Origin: Hydrogenovibrio sp. UBA654
GTDB lineage: Bacteria; Pseudomonadota; Gammaproteobacteria; Thiomicrospirales; Thiomicrospiraceae
DNA length: 45,599 nt
Direction of reading: 5' to 3'
Assembly (NCBI GenBank): GCA_002299585.1
Contig: DBOE01000051.1
Coordinates: 12,461 to 58,059 of the forward strand
Of this stretch, positions 18,176 through 27,083 are shown one piece after another. Numbering within the stretch: position 1 is the first letter of the stretch; each line of letters starts with the position of its first letter. Both the position numbers and the translations under genes were made by a program. The notes beneath the pieces were generated by a model that was not told the DNA's origin, did not search any database, and saw only the letters and a list, made by a program, of their open reading frames with translations.

Positions 18176-19696
18176 TTATACAGATTTTATTCTAAAACCG
18201 AAAGAGAATAACGCCCCAAAATACACTAACATAGAGCCTAATACTAAACCAACTAGCCATGCAACTCTATACCAAACATCAAAACCCAACCATTGCTGAA
18301 GGCTAGGGCTGAAATAAACTAAAAATAACACAAAAAAACCAGTCGCCAATACAATCTGCACTAATAACTTAAACCAACCAGATAAGGAAGTAAATACTTG
18401 CTGTTTTCTTAAATACCAATATAAAAGGCCAGCATTTACAAAGGCAGAAATAGAGGTCGCAGCTGCTAAACCTACATGAGCAAATGGAATGATTAAAATT
18501 AAATTCATCACCATATTAACCACCAGTGCAACTATCGCTACTTTAACTGGTGTTTTCATATCTTTTCGAGCATAAAAAGCAGGGGCTAGAATTTTTACCA
18601 AAATAAAACCAAGTAACCCAAAAGAATAAGCCATTAGACTTAAACCTGCCATATTGACATCTTGCTGATTAAATTCACCATAGAAAAAAAGAGTAATTAA
18701 CAAAGGCTTGGCTAATAAAAATAAACCTAAGGTGGCAGGTATAGCCAAAACAAAAACTAAACGCAGAGCAAAATCTAAATCCTCTTGAAATCCTTGCCAA
18801 TTTTTATTGGCAGCTTTTTTAGAAAGACCTGGTAAAACAACCGTCGCCAAAGCCACCCCAAAAACACCTAAGGGAAACTCCATTAATCTGTCAGAATAAT
18901 ATAACCACGACACAGAGCCAGTTATTAGAAAAGATGCCAAAATAGTGTCAACCAATAAATTTATTTGAGCAACTGAAACACCAAACAAAGCGGGTAACAT
19001 CAGTCTTTTTACTTCACCAACCCCCTTATCATTTTTTAGACTAGGCACTGGCAATAAACCTAATCTTTTCAAAAAAGGTAGATGAAATAGAAGTTGCACC
19101 ACTCCGGCAACCAACACTCCCCAAGCTAAAGCCATAATTGGCACTTCCAAATAAGGAGAGACGCCTATTGCAAAGGTTATTAACACCAAATTTAAAAATA
19201 CTGGGGTAAAAGCAGGCACTGCAAATTGATTATAGGTATTCATAATAGCTGATGAAAAAGCAACTAAAGAGATCAGCAATAGATAAGGAAAAGTAATTGC
19301 CAGCATATCAGAGGCAAGTTTAAATTTTTCTGGTTGGTCAATAAAGCCTGGGGCAAAGACCATCATAATAAAACCAGAACCAAATATGCCCAGAGCGGTT
19401 ATGATAATTAGAATGCCGGCAAGGCGGAAGACAATAGCGTCAATTAACTTTTGAACTGCTTGCTTACCACCGTTTTCTTTAGCTTCTGCTAATACAGGTA
19501 CAAAGGCTTGTGAAAATGCGCCTTCGGCAAACAATCTTCTAAAAAAATTGGGTATTTTAAAGGCTACAAAAAAAGCATCTGCCCCATCAGAGGCACCAAA
19601 ATATCGAGCGATAACCATATCACGCACAAAGCCTAATATGCGAGAAATCATGGTCATACTGCCAGTAGTGGCAGTTGCTGTTAGTATTTTTTTCAA
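18176..19696 (-). CDS. murJ: Lipid II flippase MurJ (MviN)
   Basis: A 506-residue MOP-superfamily membrane protein with about 14 transmembrane segments that moves lipid II across the inner membrane. Family hallmarks are SRILGFVRDMVIARYFG near the N-terminus, then DAFFVAFKIPNFFRRLFAEGAFSQAFVPV, and a central LYYSDRLMEFPLGVFGVALATVVLPGLS. It sits between rpsT and ribF. A palindromic repeat lies just upstream of its start. Confidence 0.97.
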   Translation of the reverse strand: MKKILTATATTGSMTMISRILGFVRDMVIARYFGASDGADAFFVAFKIPNFFRRLFAEGAFSQAFVPVLAEAKENGGKQAVQKLIDAIVFRLAGILIIITALGIFGSGFIMMVFAPGFIDQPEKFKLASDMLAITFPYLLLISLVAFSSAIMNTYNQFAVPAFTPVFLNLVLITFAIGVSPYLEVPIMALAWGVLVAGVVQLLFHLPFLKRLGLLPVPSLKNDKGVGEVKRLMLPALFGVSVAQINLLVDTILASFLITGSVSWLYYSDRLMEFPLGVFGVALATVVLPGLSKKAANKNWQGFQEDLDFALRLVFVLAIPATLGLFLLAKPLLITLFFYGEFNQQDVNMAGLSLMAYSFGLLGFILVKILAPAFYARKDMKTPVKVAIVALVVNMVMNLILIIPFAHVGLAAATSISAFVNAGLLYWYLRKQQVFTSLSGWFKLLVQIVLATGFFVLFLVYFSPSLQQWLGFDVWYRVAWLVGLVLGSMLVYFGALFSFGFRIKSV

Positions 19697-19737
19697 AAAA
19701 TAGCTCCTATAACTTCATAATCACATAATTTGCATAA

Positions 19738-19809
19738 TTTGGGGACAGACCCCAAATAGGTTTAGTTATTGATTTTACTCAAAAATACTTGGTTTGGGGT
19801 CTGTCCCCA
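19738..19809. repeat. REP/BIME-like palindromic repeat element
   Basis: Two copies of one short palindrome face each other. The left unit is TTTGGGG-acaga-CCCCAAA (19738-19756). The right unit is TTTGGGG-tctgt-CCCCA (19793-19809). As a pair they form a perfect 16-bp inverted repeat, 19741-19756 with 19793-19808, around a 36-base spacer. Nested hairpins in an intergenic gap are the layout of REP/BIME elements, which are mobilised by RAYT transposases encoded elsewhere. It lies between murJ and the rpsT terminator and may affect murJ expression. Confidence 0.75.
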
Positions 19810-19838
19810 TTTACTTGTTCTGTTGATTTAGTAGGCAT

Positions 19839-19866
19839 AAAAAAACCGAGCCAAGCTCGGTTTTTT
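19839..19866 (-). terminator. Rho-independent terminator of rpsT (bidirectional form)
   Basis: CCGAGC (19846-19851) pairs with GCTCGG (19855-19860) around a CAA loop, flanked by an A run on one side and six T on the other. Read on the minus strand it follows rpsT (ends 19893) and gives a stem plus U tract. The flanking A/T runs mean it could also act in the plus direction. Confidence 0.85.
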
Positions 19867-19892
19867 ATTTTAAAACTTTTTAGTTAAAAAAT

Positions 19893-20153
19893 TTAAAGAG
19901 CTTTAATTTTGGTATTTAAGCGAGACTTAGTACGAGCTGCTTTATTTTTTTCAATCATACCCTTACGAGCCATACCATCTAAACTAGCTTGTGCCACACG
20001 AAATGCAGAGTTTGCAGCATCTTTATCACCAGCTTCAATTGCTAATTTTACTTTTTTAACTCTAGTACGCATTGCTGCACGCAGGTCATTATTATGCACA
20101 CGATGTTTCTCAGATTGACGGGCTCTTTTAGTAGCTTGAGTTGTGTTTGCCAT
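19893..20153 (-). CDS. rpsT: 30S ribosomal protein S20
   Basis: An 86-residue basic protein of the small subunit that binds 16S rRNA. ANTTQATKRARQSEKHRVHN at the N-terminus, RTRVKKVKLAIEAGD in the middle and MIEKNKAARTKSRLN near the end are typical S20 sequence, and the length is normal. It is transcribed alone, with its own terminator immediately downstream and murJ beyond it on the same strand. Confidence 0.97.
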   Translation of the reverse strand: MANTTQATKRARQSEKHRVHNNDLRAAMRTRVKKVKLAIEAGDKDAANSAFRVAQASLDGMARKGMIEKNKAARTKSRLNTKIKAL

Positions 20154-20238
20154 TTTACTTCTCCAAAATTTATTTTATTTTCAATACTTTACATCGATAC
20201 GCATCGAATAAGATATTTTTAATAAAGGGCTAAATCTT

Positions 20239-20258
20239 TAAAAAACATCTAAATGTTT
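20239..20258 (-). terminator. Possible AT-rich terminator after the DUF1501 gene
   Basis: AAACAT (20243-20248) pairs with ATGTTT (20253-20258) around CTAA, and on the minus strand the stem runs into a T-rich stretch. It lies 45 bp past the DUF1501 stop. The stem is short and all but two pairs are A-T, so it is weak. Confidence 0.35.
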
Positions 20259-20302
20259 GAAAGGATTGCGAGATTATCCATACTTACTAGTCTATTGTCA
20301 AT

Positions 20303-21670
20303 TTAAGTTTTAAATAATCCTGATTTTATTTCTGAAAAACCACCAGTTAAATAGTCTGGATTAGTTATACCAAAGATTTTATATAGCGTTGCCGCTACGC
20401 TATAAGGTTCAAACTGATAAGAAGTCTCTGTTGGCTTTAAATATAACCTATTAATTTGACCAGACTCTGTCAATTGTGTTTCACCAACCACTCCAACATG
20501 GTTGAAATAATTACCTCCACATAAGGTATATAAGTTTTGTAAATTACCATGATCCCAACCTAACGCACTGTTTAAATTGACATTACGGCCAAACTCTCCC
20601 CAAACCATAATACCTATTGAATCTTGTTTATTCTCTGCTTTAATATGTGCCACCGCACTTTCTAAAGATGCAAATAAGTCTTGCATTCTATTAGTATAAT
20701 CCCTTGCCTCATTATGATCATCCCAACTACCAAGACCTGAACTACCAAGTGAAATTATTTTAGTATCAGCATTATGAGACATAATTTTTATGGCATTTTC
20801 TAGGCGTTTAGCAAAATTATTTTCTGGATAGCTTACAGAATCTGGTGTTTGTTGAGCTTTAATATCCTCAATAAAAGAATCAAGGCTAGATCTTTTTTTA
20901 AAATTTTCTTGAATTTTACCCGATTTATTTGTGTTTTCTGCAAGTTGATCCATCGCTAAATCCAACTCTGCTCTATTATCTTGATAATTGCCTATTGCTA
21001 GCTCCTGACTTGTGTAATAAAACCAACGATCTGCTCCGTTTCTTTTATAAGGATTAGATAATCTTGAGCTTAAAGCTACTGGGTTTAAAAAAGGCTCTAA
21101 ATTAAAATTTGGGGTTGAAAAAAACTCTGATTCACCTTCCATAGTTAAAAAGGGTAATTGAGTATTTTGATTTATTACTCCATTACTAGATAGAGTATTC
21201 GCAATTGCAGAAAAAATACCTGCAGTATCAGAATCTCCATTTATTCCTCGTTGATTTTGTGAAACACAACGACCATGTGAGCGATTACCTTCATCATCTC
21301 TTAGTTGACTAAAACAGGTACGAAACACATTTAAATCACCACTAGTTAACAGGCTTTCCATACTTGTACCTCCTGCTTCTTGCCAAAATCCATTGCTTGT
21401 TGGAGTAATGCCTCTAAAATAATTATCATAATTACTTTGTGAAGCTTGCTTAATCTGATTAATATTAGTTAAGTTGCCTGCTAATTCAGAAGCTCCACCA
21501 TATAAAAAAACCATAATTACTTGGGCATTGTTCTGATTAAACTTATCTTGAGAAAAATTAACTTGAGAAAAATCTATACTAGAGTCCCCCATAGCATTTT
21601 TTGATAGACCAGTTGCTAAAGCAGTACTACTTAGGGTCGCCGCTCTTCTTAAAAAATCTCTTCTTTTCAT
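20303..21670 (-). CDS. DUF1501 family protein, Tat-exported
   Basis: A 455-residue protein with a twin-arginine start (MKRRDFLRRAATLSSTALATGLSKNAMG). VIMVFLYGGASELAGN and the C-terminal GIMVWGEFGRNVNLN and LGWDHGNLQNLYTLCGG are the blocks I associate with DUF1501, a family related to the alkaline phosphatase/sulfatase fold. Biochemical function is not established. Its ATG overlaps the stop of the preceding DUF1800-like gene by four bases, the constant partnership seen for these families. It probably acts folded in the periplasm. Confidence 0.8.
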   Translation of the reverse strand: MKRRDFLRRAATLSSTALATGLSKNAMGDSSIDFSQVNFSQDKFNQNNAQVIMVFLYGGASELAGNLTNINQIKQASQSNYDNYFRGITPTSNGFWQEAGGTSMESLLTSGDLNVFRTCFSQLRDDEGNRSHGRCVSQNQRGINGDSDTAGIFSAIANTLSSNGVINQNTQLPFLTMEGESEFFSTPNFNLEPFLNPVALSSRLSNPYKRNGADRWFYYTSQELAIGNYQDNRAELDLAMDQLAENTNKSGKIQENFKKRSSLDSFIEDIKAQQTPDSVSYPENNFAKRLENAIKIMSHNADTKIISLGSSGLGSWDDHNEARDYTNRMQDLFASLESAVAHIKAENKQDSIGIMVWGEFGRNVNLNSALGWDHGNLQNLYTLCGGNYFNHVGVVGETQLTESGQINRLYLKPTETSYQFEPYSVAATLYKIFGITNPDYLTGGFSEIKSGLFKT

Positions 21671-23283
21671 GATGACACCTTCTTAAAACGATAAGTTTCC
21701 GTTAATCTTGATAAATACTCAAAAATTGTTATTGTGGCATCTCTTCTTTCGCTATAATTTTCATGCTCTCTAAATAACCTAAACCTTATTACATAATTAT
21801 TATCTATAGTTAAAAAATGTCCTCTAAAAAGAGCCATTTCTTCATTTGTTGGTGGGCGAGCAATAGTAGAAATAAAGATATGATTTACCAACCTTTCTAC
21901 CATTTTTTTATGCTCATCAGCAGCAATTCCGGCAAATATTTCATTAGGAATTAATAAATCTCTATCCCAACCCCAACCCCACCTAGAATTGTAGCTAGCA
22001 CGAATCAGCAAATTTTCTCTAACAAACTTATGGTAATTGCTAAAGGATTGCGTATCTAGTGGAACCTCACTGAACTTGCCTAGTTTATATTTCATAGAAG
22101 CTTGGTTCATTGTAGTTAGTGAGCGTGATAAGTGAGAAAAAAAACTTTTTTTATGTTTAAAATGAGTGTTCTTAATTAAAGAAAAAAATACTTCTTCGAT
22201 ACTTTTAGGCTTATCTGAATTTAATAAAAACTCTTTAGAAAATACAATTTGCAATAGAATATCTTGCCAAGTATTTGGGTTGCTTGCTACTATTTGATCA
22301 ATAATAGCTTGTTTTTGTTGTTGAGTAAAAGTGGAAAAATAAACCTCTACTAACCTACGGGTAATCCCTTTAATAAAACCCGTTGATTTAACTAATTCAC
22401 TATAAAAGTCATCACCATTATATACAGTAGTATTAAACAGAGATAAGGGTTCAACATTCTCATTTAAGCCGATAACTAAAGTATCATGATCTCTATCTAG
22501 GCTCCAGTTCTGTAAAGCTTTACCAGCTATAGGAACTTTATTATCATCAAAATCAAATAAATATATTTCCATCATTTCACGCCCATTATCCTCCGGGCTG
22601 CGAAACCTGCGCCAATTATCATCCGAAATCATATGTAAATAGGTTGAATAATAAACCGTTGCATCTTTACGCATATCTCGCACTAATCGATTATAAACTC
22701 TATCAATATTAGGTGAGTGTGAAGAGGTTAGCTCATGGGCAGGTGAAAACATAATATTAGAGGTTAAAACATATGAAATCCAAAAATTTAAATAAGACTT
22801 ATCTAAGTGTTCTAATAGATAAAACCTTGCCAAAATTTTACTAGTTTCTTGCGTGCCATCTGGATAATTAGAAAAATTAAATTCCTCGTCATCATCTCCT
22901 GAATCATTTAAGCGGTTTTCTATTACTGCTAAATTATTTTTTTGCTCACTCAAGCCTTTTTTTATGCTCGAGATAAATTTTCTGCTATAGATTAAATTGT
23001 CTAGCTGTTTTTTTGGCATGCCAAAATAAAGAGCGGCAAGCAATTTATCGGCAACTAAGCGCTGATTAGCTGTAGAAAGATTATTAAATGAACTATCGTC
23101 CATTATGGCAAGATTATAATTTTCAAAAGGAAGGTTTTTAGAATAAAGATAAAAACCTTTATGTTGATACGAATAAGCTGGAGATTGCTCATCTGTTGAT
23201 AAACCCTTAGGCGACTCTGCTACGCTACATGAAGCAAGAAAAAAAGGTATAAAAACTAAAAATACTAAAAAAATTTTGACCAT
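21667..23283 (-). CDS. DUF1800-like lipoprotein
   Basis: A 538-residue protein with a lipoprotein signal (IFLVFLVFIPFFLASC, Cys19). The body is divergent but keeps features of DUF1800: LSTANQRLVADKLLAALYFG near the start, a central RSPEDNGREMMEIYLF followed by VPIAGKALQNW (compare NPNEN.ARELMELFT..AARALTGW), and a C-terminal STIARPPTNEEMALFRGHF. The four-base overlap with the DUF1501 gene supports the assignment, since the two families are almost always paired. Function is unknown; proposals for the pair involve export or handling of an extracellular product. The lipid anchor is a notable variation. Confidence 0.6.
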   Translation of the reverse strand: MVKIFLVFLVFIPFFLASCSVAESPKGLSTDEQSPAYSYQHKGFYLYSKNLPFENYNLAIMDDSSFNNLSTANQRLVADKLLAALYFGMPKKQLDNLIYSRKFISSIKKGLSEQKNNLAVIENRLNDSGDDDEEFNFSNYPDGTQETSKILARFYLLEHLDKSYLNFWISYVLTSNIMFSPAHELTSSHSPNIDRVYNRLVRDMRKDATVYYSTYLHMISDDNWRRFRSPEDNGREMMEIYLFDFDDNKVPIAGKALQNWSLDRDHDTLVIGLNENVEPLSLFNTTVYNGDDFYSELVKSTGFIKGITRRLVEVYFSTFTQQQKQAIIDQIVASNPNTWQDILLQIVFSKEFLLNSDKPKSIEEVFFSLIKNTHFKHKKSFFSHLSRSLTTMNQASMKYKLGKFSEVPLDTQSFSNYHKFVRENLLIRASYNSRWGWGWDRDLLIPNEIFAGIAADEHKKMVERLVNHIFISTIARPPTNEEMALFRGHFLTIDNNYVIRFRLFREHENYSERRDATITIFEYLSRLTETYRFKKVSS

Positions 23284-23327
23284 AATGTTTTATTCTTATA
23301 AATAAAAAAATACAATCCTAACATCTT

Positions 23328-23798
23328 TTACTCTCGGTGATAAGGATGTTTTTGCAAAACTGACCAAGACCTATATAATTGTTCTGCAACAATAATCCTA
23401 ACCATTGAGTGGGGTAGGGTTAGTTTTGATAAGCCCCACGCCCACTCTGCTTTTTGTAATAGGCTTGTATGCAAACCATCAGGCCCGCCAACAATTAAAG
23501 CTATATCTTGCCCGCTTGCTAACCAATCTGCTAATTTTTTGGCAAGTTGCAAGCTTGTTGTTTGTTGACCCTGTTCATCTAATACTATTATTTTTGCCCT
23601 TTTAGGAATAGTATTTTCAATTCGTTTGAGTTCATTTTGTTGATACTTGGCAACTGAGCCAGTTTTACCGCGAGTTGCCATTGCTAATTCTACTAACTTT
23701 ATAGAACAGGACTTTGGTAATCGTTTTGCATATTCTGTGTAACCATTCTGTACCCATTTTGGCATTTTTTGACCTATTACAATAAAGTGGATGACCAT
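23328..23798 (-). CDS. rlmH: 23S rRNA pseudouridine-1915 N3-methyltransferase RlmH
   Basis: A 156-residue SPOUT-class methyltransferase that modifies pseudouridine 1915 of 23S rRNA at the subunit interface. Conserved blocks: the GQKMPKWVQNGYTEYAKRL start, IVLDEQGQQTTS, IALIVGGPDGLH (knot, SAM site) and SKLTLPHSMVRIIVAEQLYR..SVLQKHPYHRE at the end. It follows rsfS by 9 bp, the usual neighbour. Confidence 0.97.
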   Translation of the reverse strand: MVIHFIVIGQKMPKWVQNGYTEYAKRLPKSCSIKLVELAMATRGKTGSVAKYQQNELKRIENTIPKRAKIIVLDEQGQQTTSLQLAKKLADWLASGQDIALIVGGPDGLHTSLLQKAEWAWGLSKLTLPHSMVRIIVAEQLYRSWSVLQKHPYHRE

Positions 23799-23807
23799 TG
23801 CTAGAGA

Positions 23808-24143
23808 CTAGTTTCTTTCTGGCTCAAAAGACCATAACTTTTCAAGCTGATACTTGGCTCTTGACCCTTCAGTCATAACATGTACCACAGCTACTCCTAA
23901 GTCAATTAATACCCACTCAGGATCTTGCGAGCTTTCTACTCCTAACGGAGGTTCTCCAGCATCTTTAAAAGCTTTTACTATAAAATTTCCTGTTGATTTT
24001 ACATGGGTAGTTGAAGTACCAGTAGCTACTATCATCCTATCGGTAAAAGAGCATTTGTTGGTCACATCTAATACCTGTATATCAAGTGCTTTACTATCTT
24101 CTAAGCTTTTTACTACTATTTTTTCTACTTGTTTTATTTCCAT
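23808..24143 (-). CDS. rsfS: Ribosomal silencing factor RsfS
   Basis: A 111-residue protein that binds L14 on the 50S subunit and blocks subunit joining when nutrients are short. KALDIQVLDV, FTDRMIVATGTSTTHVKS, GVESSQDPEWVLIDLGVAVVHVMT and YQLEKLW are family signatures. Its ATG overlaps the last base of the nadD stop, so the two are translationally linked. Confidence 0.96.
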   Translation of the reverse strand: MEIKQVEKIVVKSLEDSKALDIQVLDVTNKCSFTDRMIVATGTSTTHVKSTGNFIVKAFKDAGEPPLGVESSQDPEWVLIDLGVAVVHVMTEGSRAKYQLEKLWSFEPERN

Positions 24144-24778
24144 TAATTTATTCCATATAAATTATTATTTTTAATATATTCTACTACCGATGCAGGCATT
24201 AGATAATCTACCGCTTGATTATTTTGTAAAAACCCTCTAAGAGCAGTAGCACTTAAATCTAATTGAGTAACTGATAATTCAATTATTTGCCCTGCTTGTT
24301 GGGTTAACTTTTCTGCTCTATATTTATCCAAAATTTCTGCTACATTATTACCATAATCACTCATACAACCAGGTCGTCGCATAATAACGATATTCGCTAA
24401 TTGTAAAATCTCCTGCCATTTGTGCCAGGCATTAAATTTAGCAAAAGCATCTGTTCCCATCATCAAGACTAGGATTGTATCGCTATTATTTTTTTTGAGA
24501 TCTGCTAGGGTAGCAACCATATAAGATTCGCCTTCTCTATCAGCTTCTATGGTATCTAGCACAAATTTAGGTTGCCTTTTAATCGCTAAACGCACCATTT
24601 CACAACGATGTACAGCAGATACTTCAGGGCAATCTTTATGTACTGGTTGAAAAGAGGGAATAAATTTAACTTCATCCAAGTTCAAGTGCATTAGGACTTC
24701 TAAAGCGGACCTTAAATGCCCAAAGTGAATTGGGTCAAAAGTACCGCCGTTAATACCAATTAATCGCTTTATTGCCAA
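24143..24778 (-). CDS. nadD: Nicotinate-nucleotide adenylyltransferase
   Basis: A 211-residue enzyme that makes NaAD from NaMN and ATP in NAD synthesis. GINGGTFDPIHFGHLRSALE holds the HxGH nucleotidyltransferase motif, LMGTDAFAKFNAWHKWQEI is the substrate-binding region, and LSATALRGFL near the C-terminus is the ISSTxIR-type motif. It lies 5 bp downstream of proA. Confidence 0.96.
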   Translation of the reverse strand: MAIKRLIGINGGTFDPIHFGHLRSALEVLMHLNLDEVKFIPSFQPVHKDCPEVSAVHRCEMVRLAIKRQPKFVLDTIEADREGESYMVATLADLKKNNSDTILVLMMGTDAFAKFNAWHKWQEILQLANIVIMRRPGCMSDYGNNVAEILDKYRAEKLTQQAGQIIELSVTQLDLSATALRGFLQNNQAVDYLMPASVVEYIKNNNLYGIN

Positions 24779-24783
24779 GTTTA

Positions 24784-26040
24784 TTAATCCCTTATTTGCC
24801 CTTCACCTAATACTATGTATTTTTGTGAAGTAAGACCATTTAATCCTACCGGACCTCTGGCATGTATTTTATCGGTACTAATTCCAATTTCAGCACCTAA
24901 CCCATATTCAAAACCATCGGCAAACCTAGTTGATGCATTGACCATAACAGAGCTAGAATCTACTAAGGCTAAAAATTTACGAGCAGTAGTAAAGTTTTCG
25001 GTAATAATTGCTTCGGTATGTCTTGAGCTAAAAGTTTCAATATGTTCCATCGCTTGATTAACATCACTAACTACTTTGATTGACAAAATTGGTGCTAAAT
25101 ATTCAGTTGCCCAGTCCTGTTCAGTGGCTTTATTTGCATTAATTATGGCACAGGTTTGTTGGCAACCACGAAGTTCTACTCCTGCATCAGCATACATTTT
25201 TGCTAATTCTGGCAAGATTTCTTTAGCTCTTGATTTGGCAATTAGCAAGGTTTCCATAGCATTACAAACTCCATAACGATGAGTTTTAGAATTAAAAGCC
25301 ACCTTAATAGCTTTCTTAGCATCTGCTTGATCATCAATGTATACATGGCAAATACCATCAAGATGTTTAATAACTGGCACTTTTGCCTCATCACTAATTC
25401 GTGAAGTTAAGCTCTTGCCTCCACGAGGGATAATTACATCAACAAAATCAGTCATCGTAATTAACTCACCTACCGCAGCTCTATCGGTTGTTGGTACAAC
25501 TTGTACTGCTGTTTCAGGCAAACCAGTTTGTTTTAGTGCTTTTTGAATACATTTTGCGAGAGCTTTATTGGAATGAATTGCTTCAGACCCCCCCCTTAAA
25601 ATAGTGGCATTGCCTGATTTTAAGCATAAGGCAGCGGCATCTATGGTTACATTAGGACGAGATTCATAGATAATACCCACCACTCCTAAAGGTACCCGCA
25701 TTTGCCCTAATTGAATGCCCGATGGCAAGTATTTCATAGCAGTTATTTCGCCAACAGGGTCAGCAAGAGTGGCTATTTGCCTTAGTCCTTCTGCCATACC
25801 ACCAATCACTTTTTGGGTTAGGGAAAGTCTATCTATCATCGCTGAACTAAGTCCATTTTTGCGTCCATTTGCTAGGTCTTTTTGATTTTCTGTTTTTAAC
25901 ATTTTTGCATTGTTAAGCAGTTCATCAGCAATAAGATTTAATGCAGTATTTTTTTGTGCAGTCGTTGCCGCTAATAGTTTTCTTGAGGCTTTACTTGCTT
26001 GTTGCCCAAGATTTTGCATCATTTGTTGTATTTCACTCAT
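24784..26040 (-). CDS. proA: Glutamate-5-semialdehyde dehydrogenase (gamma-glutamyl phosphate reductase)
   Basis: A 418-residue enzyme of proline synthesis that reduces gamma-glutamyl phosphate with NADPH. Seen: GVVGIIYESRPNVTIDAAALCLKSGNATILRGGSEAIHSN (cofactor region), VDVIIPRGGKSL, and GVCNAMETLLI with the catalytic Cys, ending DGFEYGLGAEIGIST..RGPVGLNGLTS. It overlaps holA by 4 bp. Eight C at 25588-25595 (plus strand) encode the conserved Gly-Gly of RGGSEA. Confidence 0.97.
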   Translation of the reverse strand: MSEIQQMMQNLGQQASKASRKLLAATTAQKNTALNLIADELLNNAKMLKTENQKDLANGRKNGLSSAMIDRLSLTQKVIGGMAEGLRQIATLADPVGEITAMKYLPSGIQLGQMRVPLGVVGIIYESRPNVTIDAAALCLKSGNATILRGGSEAIHSNKALAKCIQKALKQTGLPETAVQVVPTTDRAAVGELITMTDFVDVIIPRGGKSLTSRISDEAKVPVIKHLDGICHVYIDDQADAKKAIKVAFNSKTHRYGVCNAMETLLIAKSRAKEILPELAKMYADAGVELRGCQQTCAIINANKATEQDWATEYLAPILSIKVVSDVNQAMEHIETFSSRHTEAIITENFTTARKFLALVDSSSVMVNASTRFADGFEYGLGAEIGISTDKIHARGPVGLNGLTSQKYIVLGEGQIRD

Positions 26041-27083
26041 CTATTTCTACCCCTAGCTATTTTAAAAACTAAATCTGTTATGCCAAGCCAAGCATCGTTT
26101 TTTCCGTACCCTTGTGCTTGACGAATGCCTTTTATATTCAAGTCTATTGCTAAAGCAATGCTTAACAATGACTGTAAATAGGCTAAACCATGCCGATTTA
26201 AAACGGCTCTATACTCTGCCTGCCTAGATTGCCAAATTCTTAATTGTTTAAACACTTGCTCCAAAGGCTGGGTTTGTTGTAATTGGCTAAGATTAATTAA
26301 CTCACGCAATTCTTTAGAGAGCAACCATAAAATTACTGGTTGCTCTAAACCAGATTGTTTTAATCTATTTAATATTTGTAAAGAATATTCAACTTTGCCG
26401 TTTAGCATAGCATTACTTAGAGCAAATAATTGGTAATGAGCTTGATCAACTACGCTTTCATTAATATGCTGGGCATTTAAAGTTTGCCCTTTAAATAATA
26501 AACTAAGTTTTTCCAGCTCTTGGTTTGCTGCCAATAAATTGCCCTCTACCCTTTGGGATAATAACAAGGCTGCCTCTGGCTCTAAACTTAAACCCAAATC
26601 TTGAGCCTTAGTTTGACACCAAGTAATTAAGTTTTGCCCTTCAATAATTCTAGATTGTATAACTAATCCACCAGTTTCTATAGCTTGAAACCATTTAGAT
26701 TTAGTTTGTTTGAACTCTATTTTCTCACAAATAATAACTATACAAATTTCAGGAAATGTTCCATGCACTATTTTTAACCAATTCTGAATAAAAGCCCCCC
26801 CTTGTCTGCCAAATTTAGCTGTTGGAGCATGCAATTCAATAATTCTTCTATCGGCAAACAAATTTCCTGTGGCAGTTTCTTGTTGTAGTTCTTGCCAATT
26901 AAAATTACCATCAACCTCAAAACTATCTCGTTGTAAGTAATCATTGTTTTTTAATTGCAAGCGTAACCCATCTAGTGCTAACTGTACATATAAAGGCTCT
27001 TCACCATGGATAAGAATAAGTGGCTTAATTACAAAATTAGAGCTTGTTGATAGTTGCTTTATAAAAGCCGTAGCATTAATCAT
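26037..27083 (-). CDS. holA: DNA polymerase III delta subunit
   Basis: A 348-residue clamp-loader subunit that opens the beta clamp. LILIHGEEPLYVQLALDGLR at the N-terminus, ATGNLFADRRIIELHAP, and the helical C-terminal region (LSLLFKGQTLNAQHINESV, LNGKVEYSLQILNRLKQSG) match HolA. It overlaps lptE by 4 bp upstream and proA by 4 bp downstream. Seven C at 26795-26801 encode Gly-Gly in FGRQGGAFIQ. Confidence 0.94.
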   Translation of the reverse strand: MINATAFIKQLSTSSNFVIKPLILIHGEEPLYVQLALDGLRLQLKNNDYLQRDSFEVDGNFNWQELQQETATGNLFADRRIIELHAPTAKFGRQGGAFIQNWLKIVHGTFPEICIVIICEKIEFKQTKSKWFQAIETGGLVIQSRIIEGQNLITWCQTKAQDLGLSLEPEAALLLSQRVEGNLLAANQELEKLSLLFKGQTLNAQHINESVVDQAHYQLFALSNAMLNGKVEYSLQILNRLKQSGLEQPVILWLLSKELRELINLSQLQQTQPLEQVFKQLRIWQSRQAEYRAVLNRHGLAYLQSLLSIALAIDLNIKGIRQAQGYGKNDAWLGITDLVFKIARGRNR

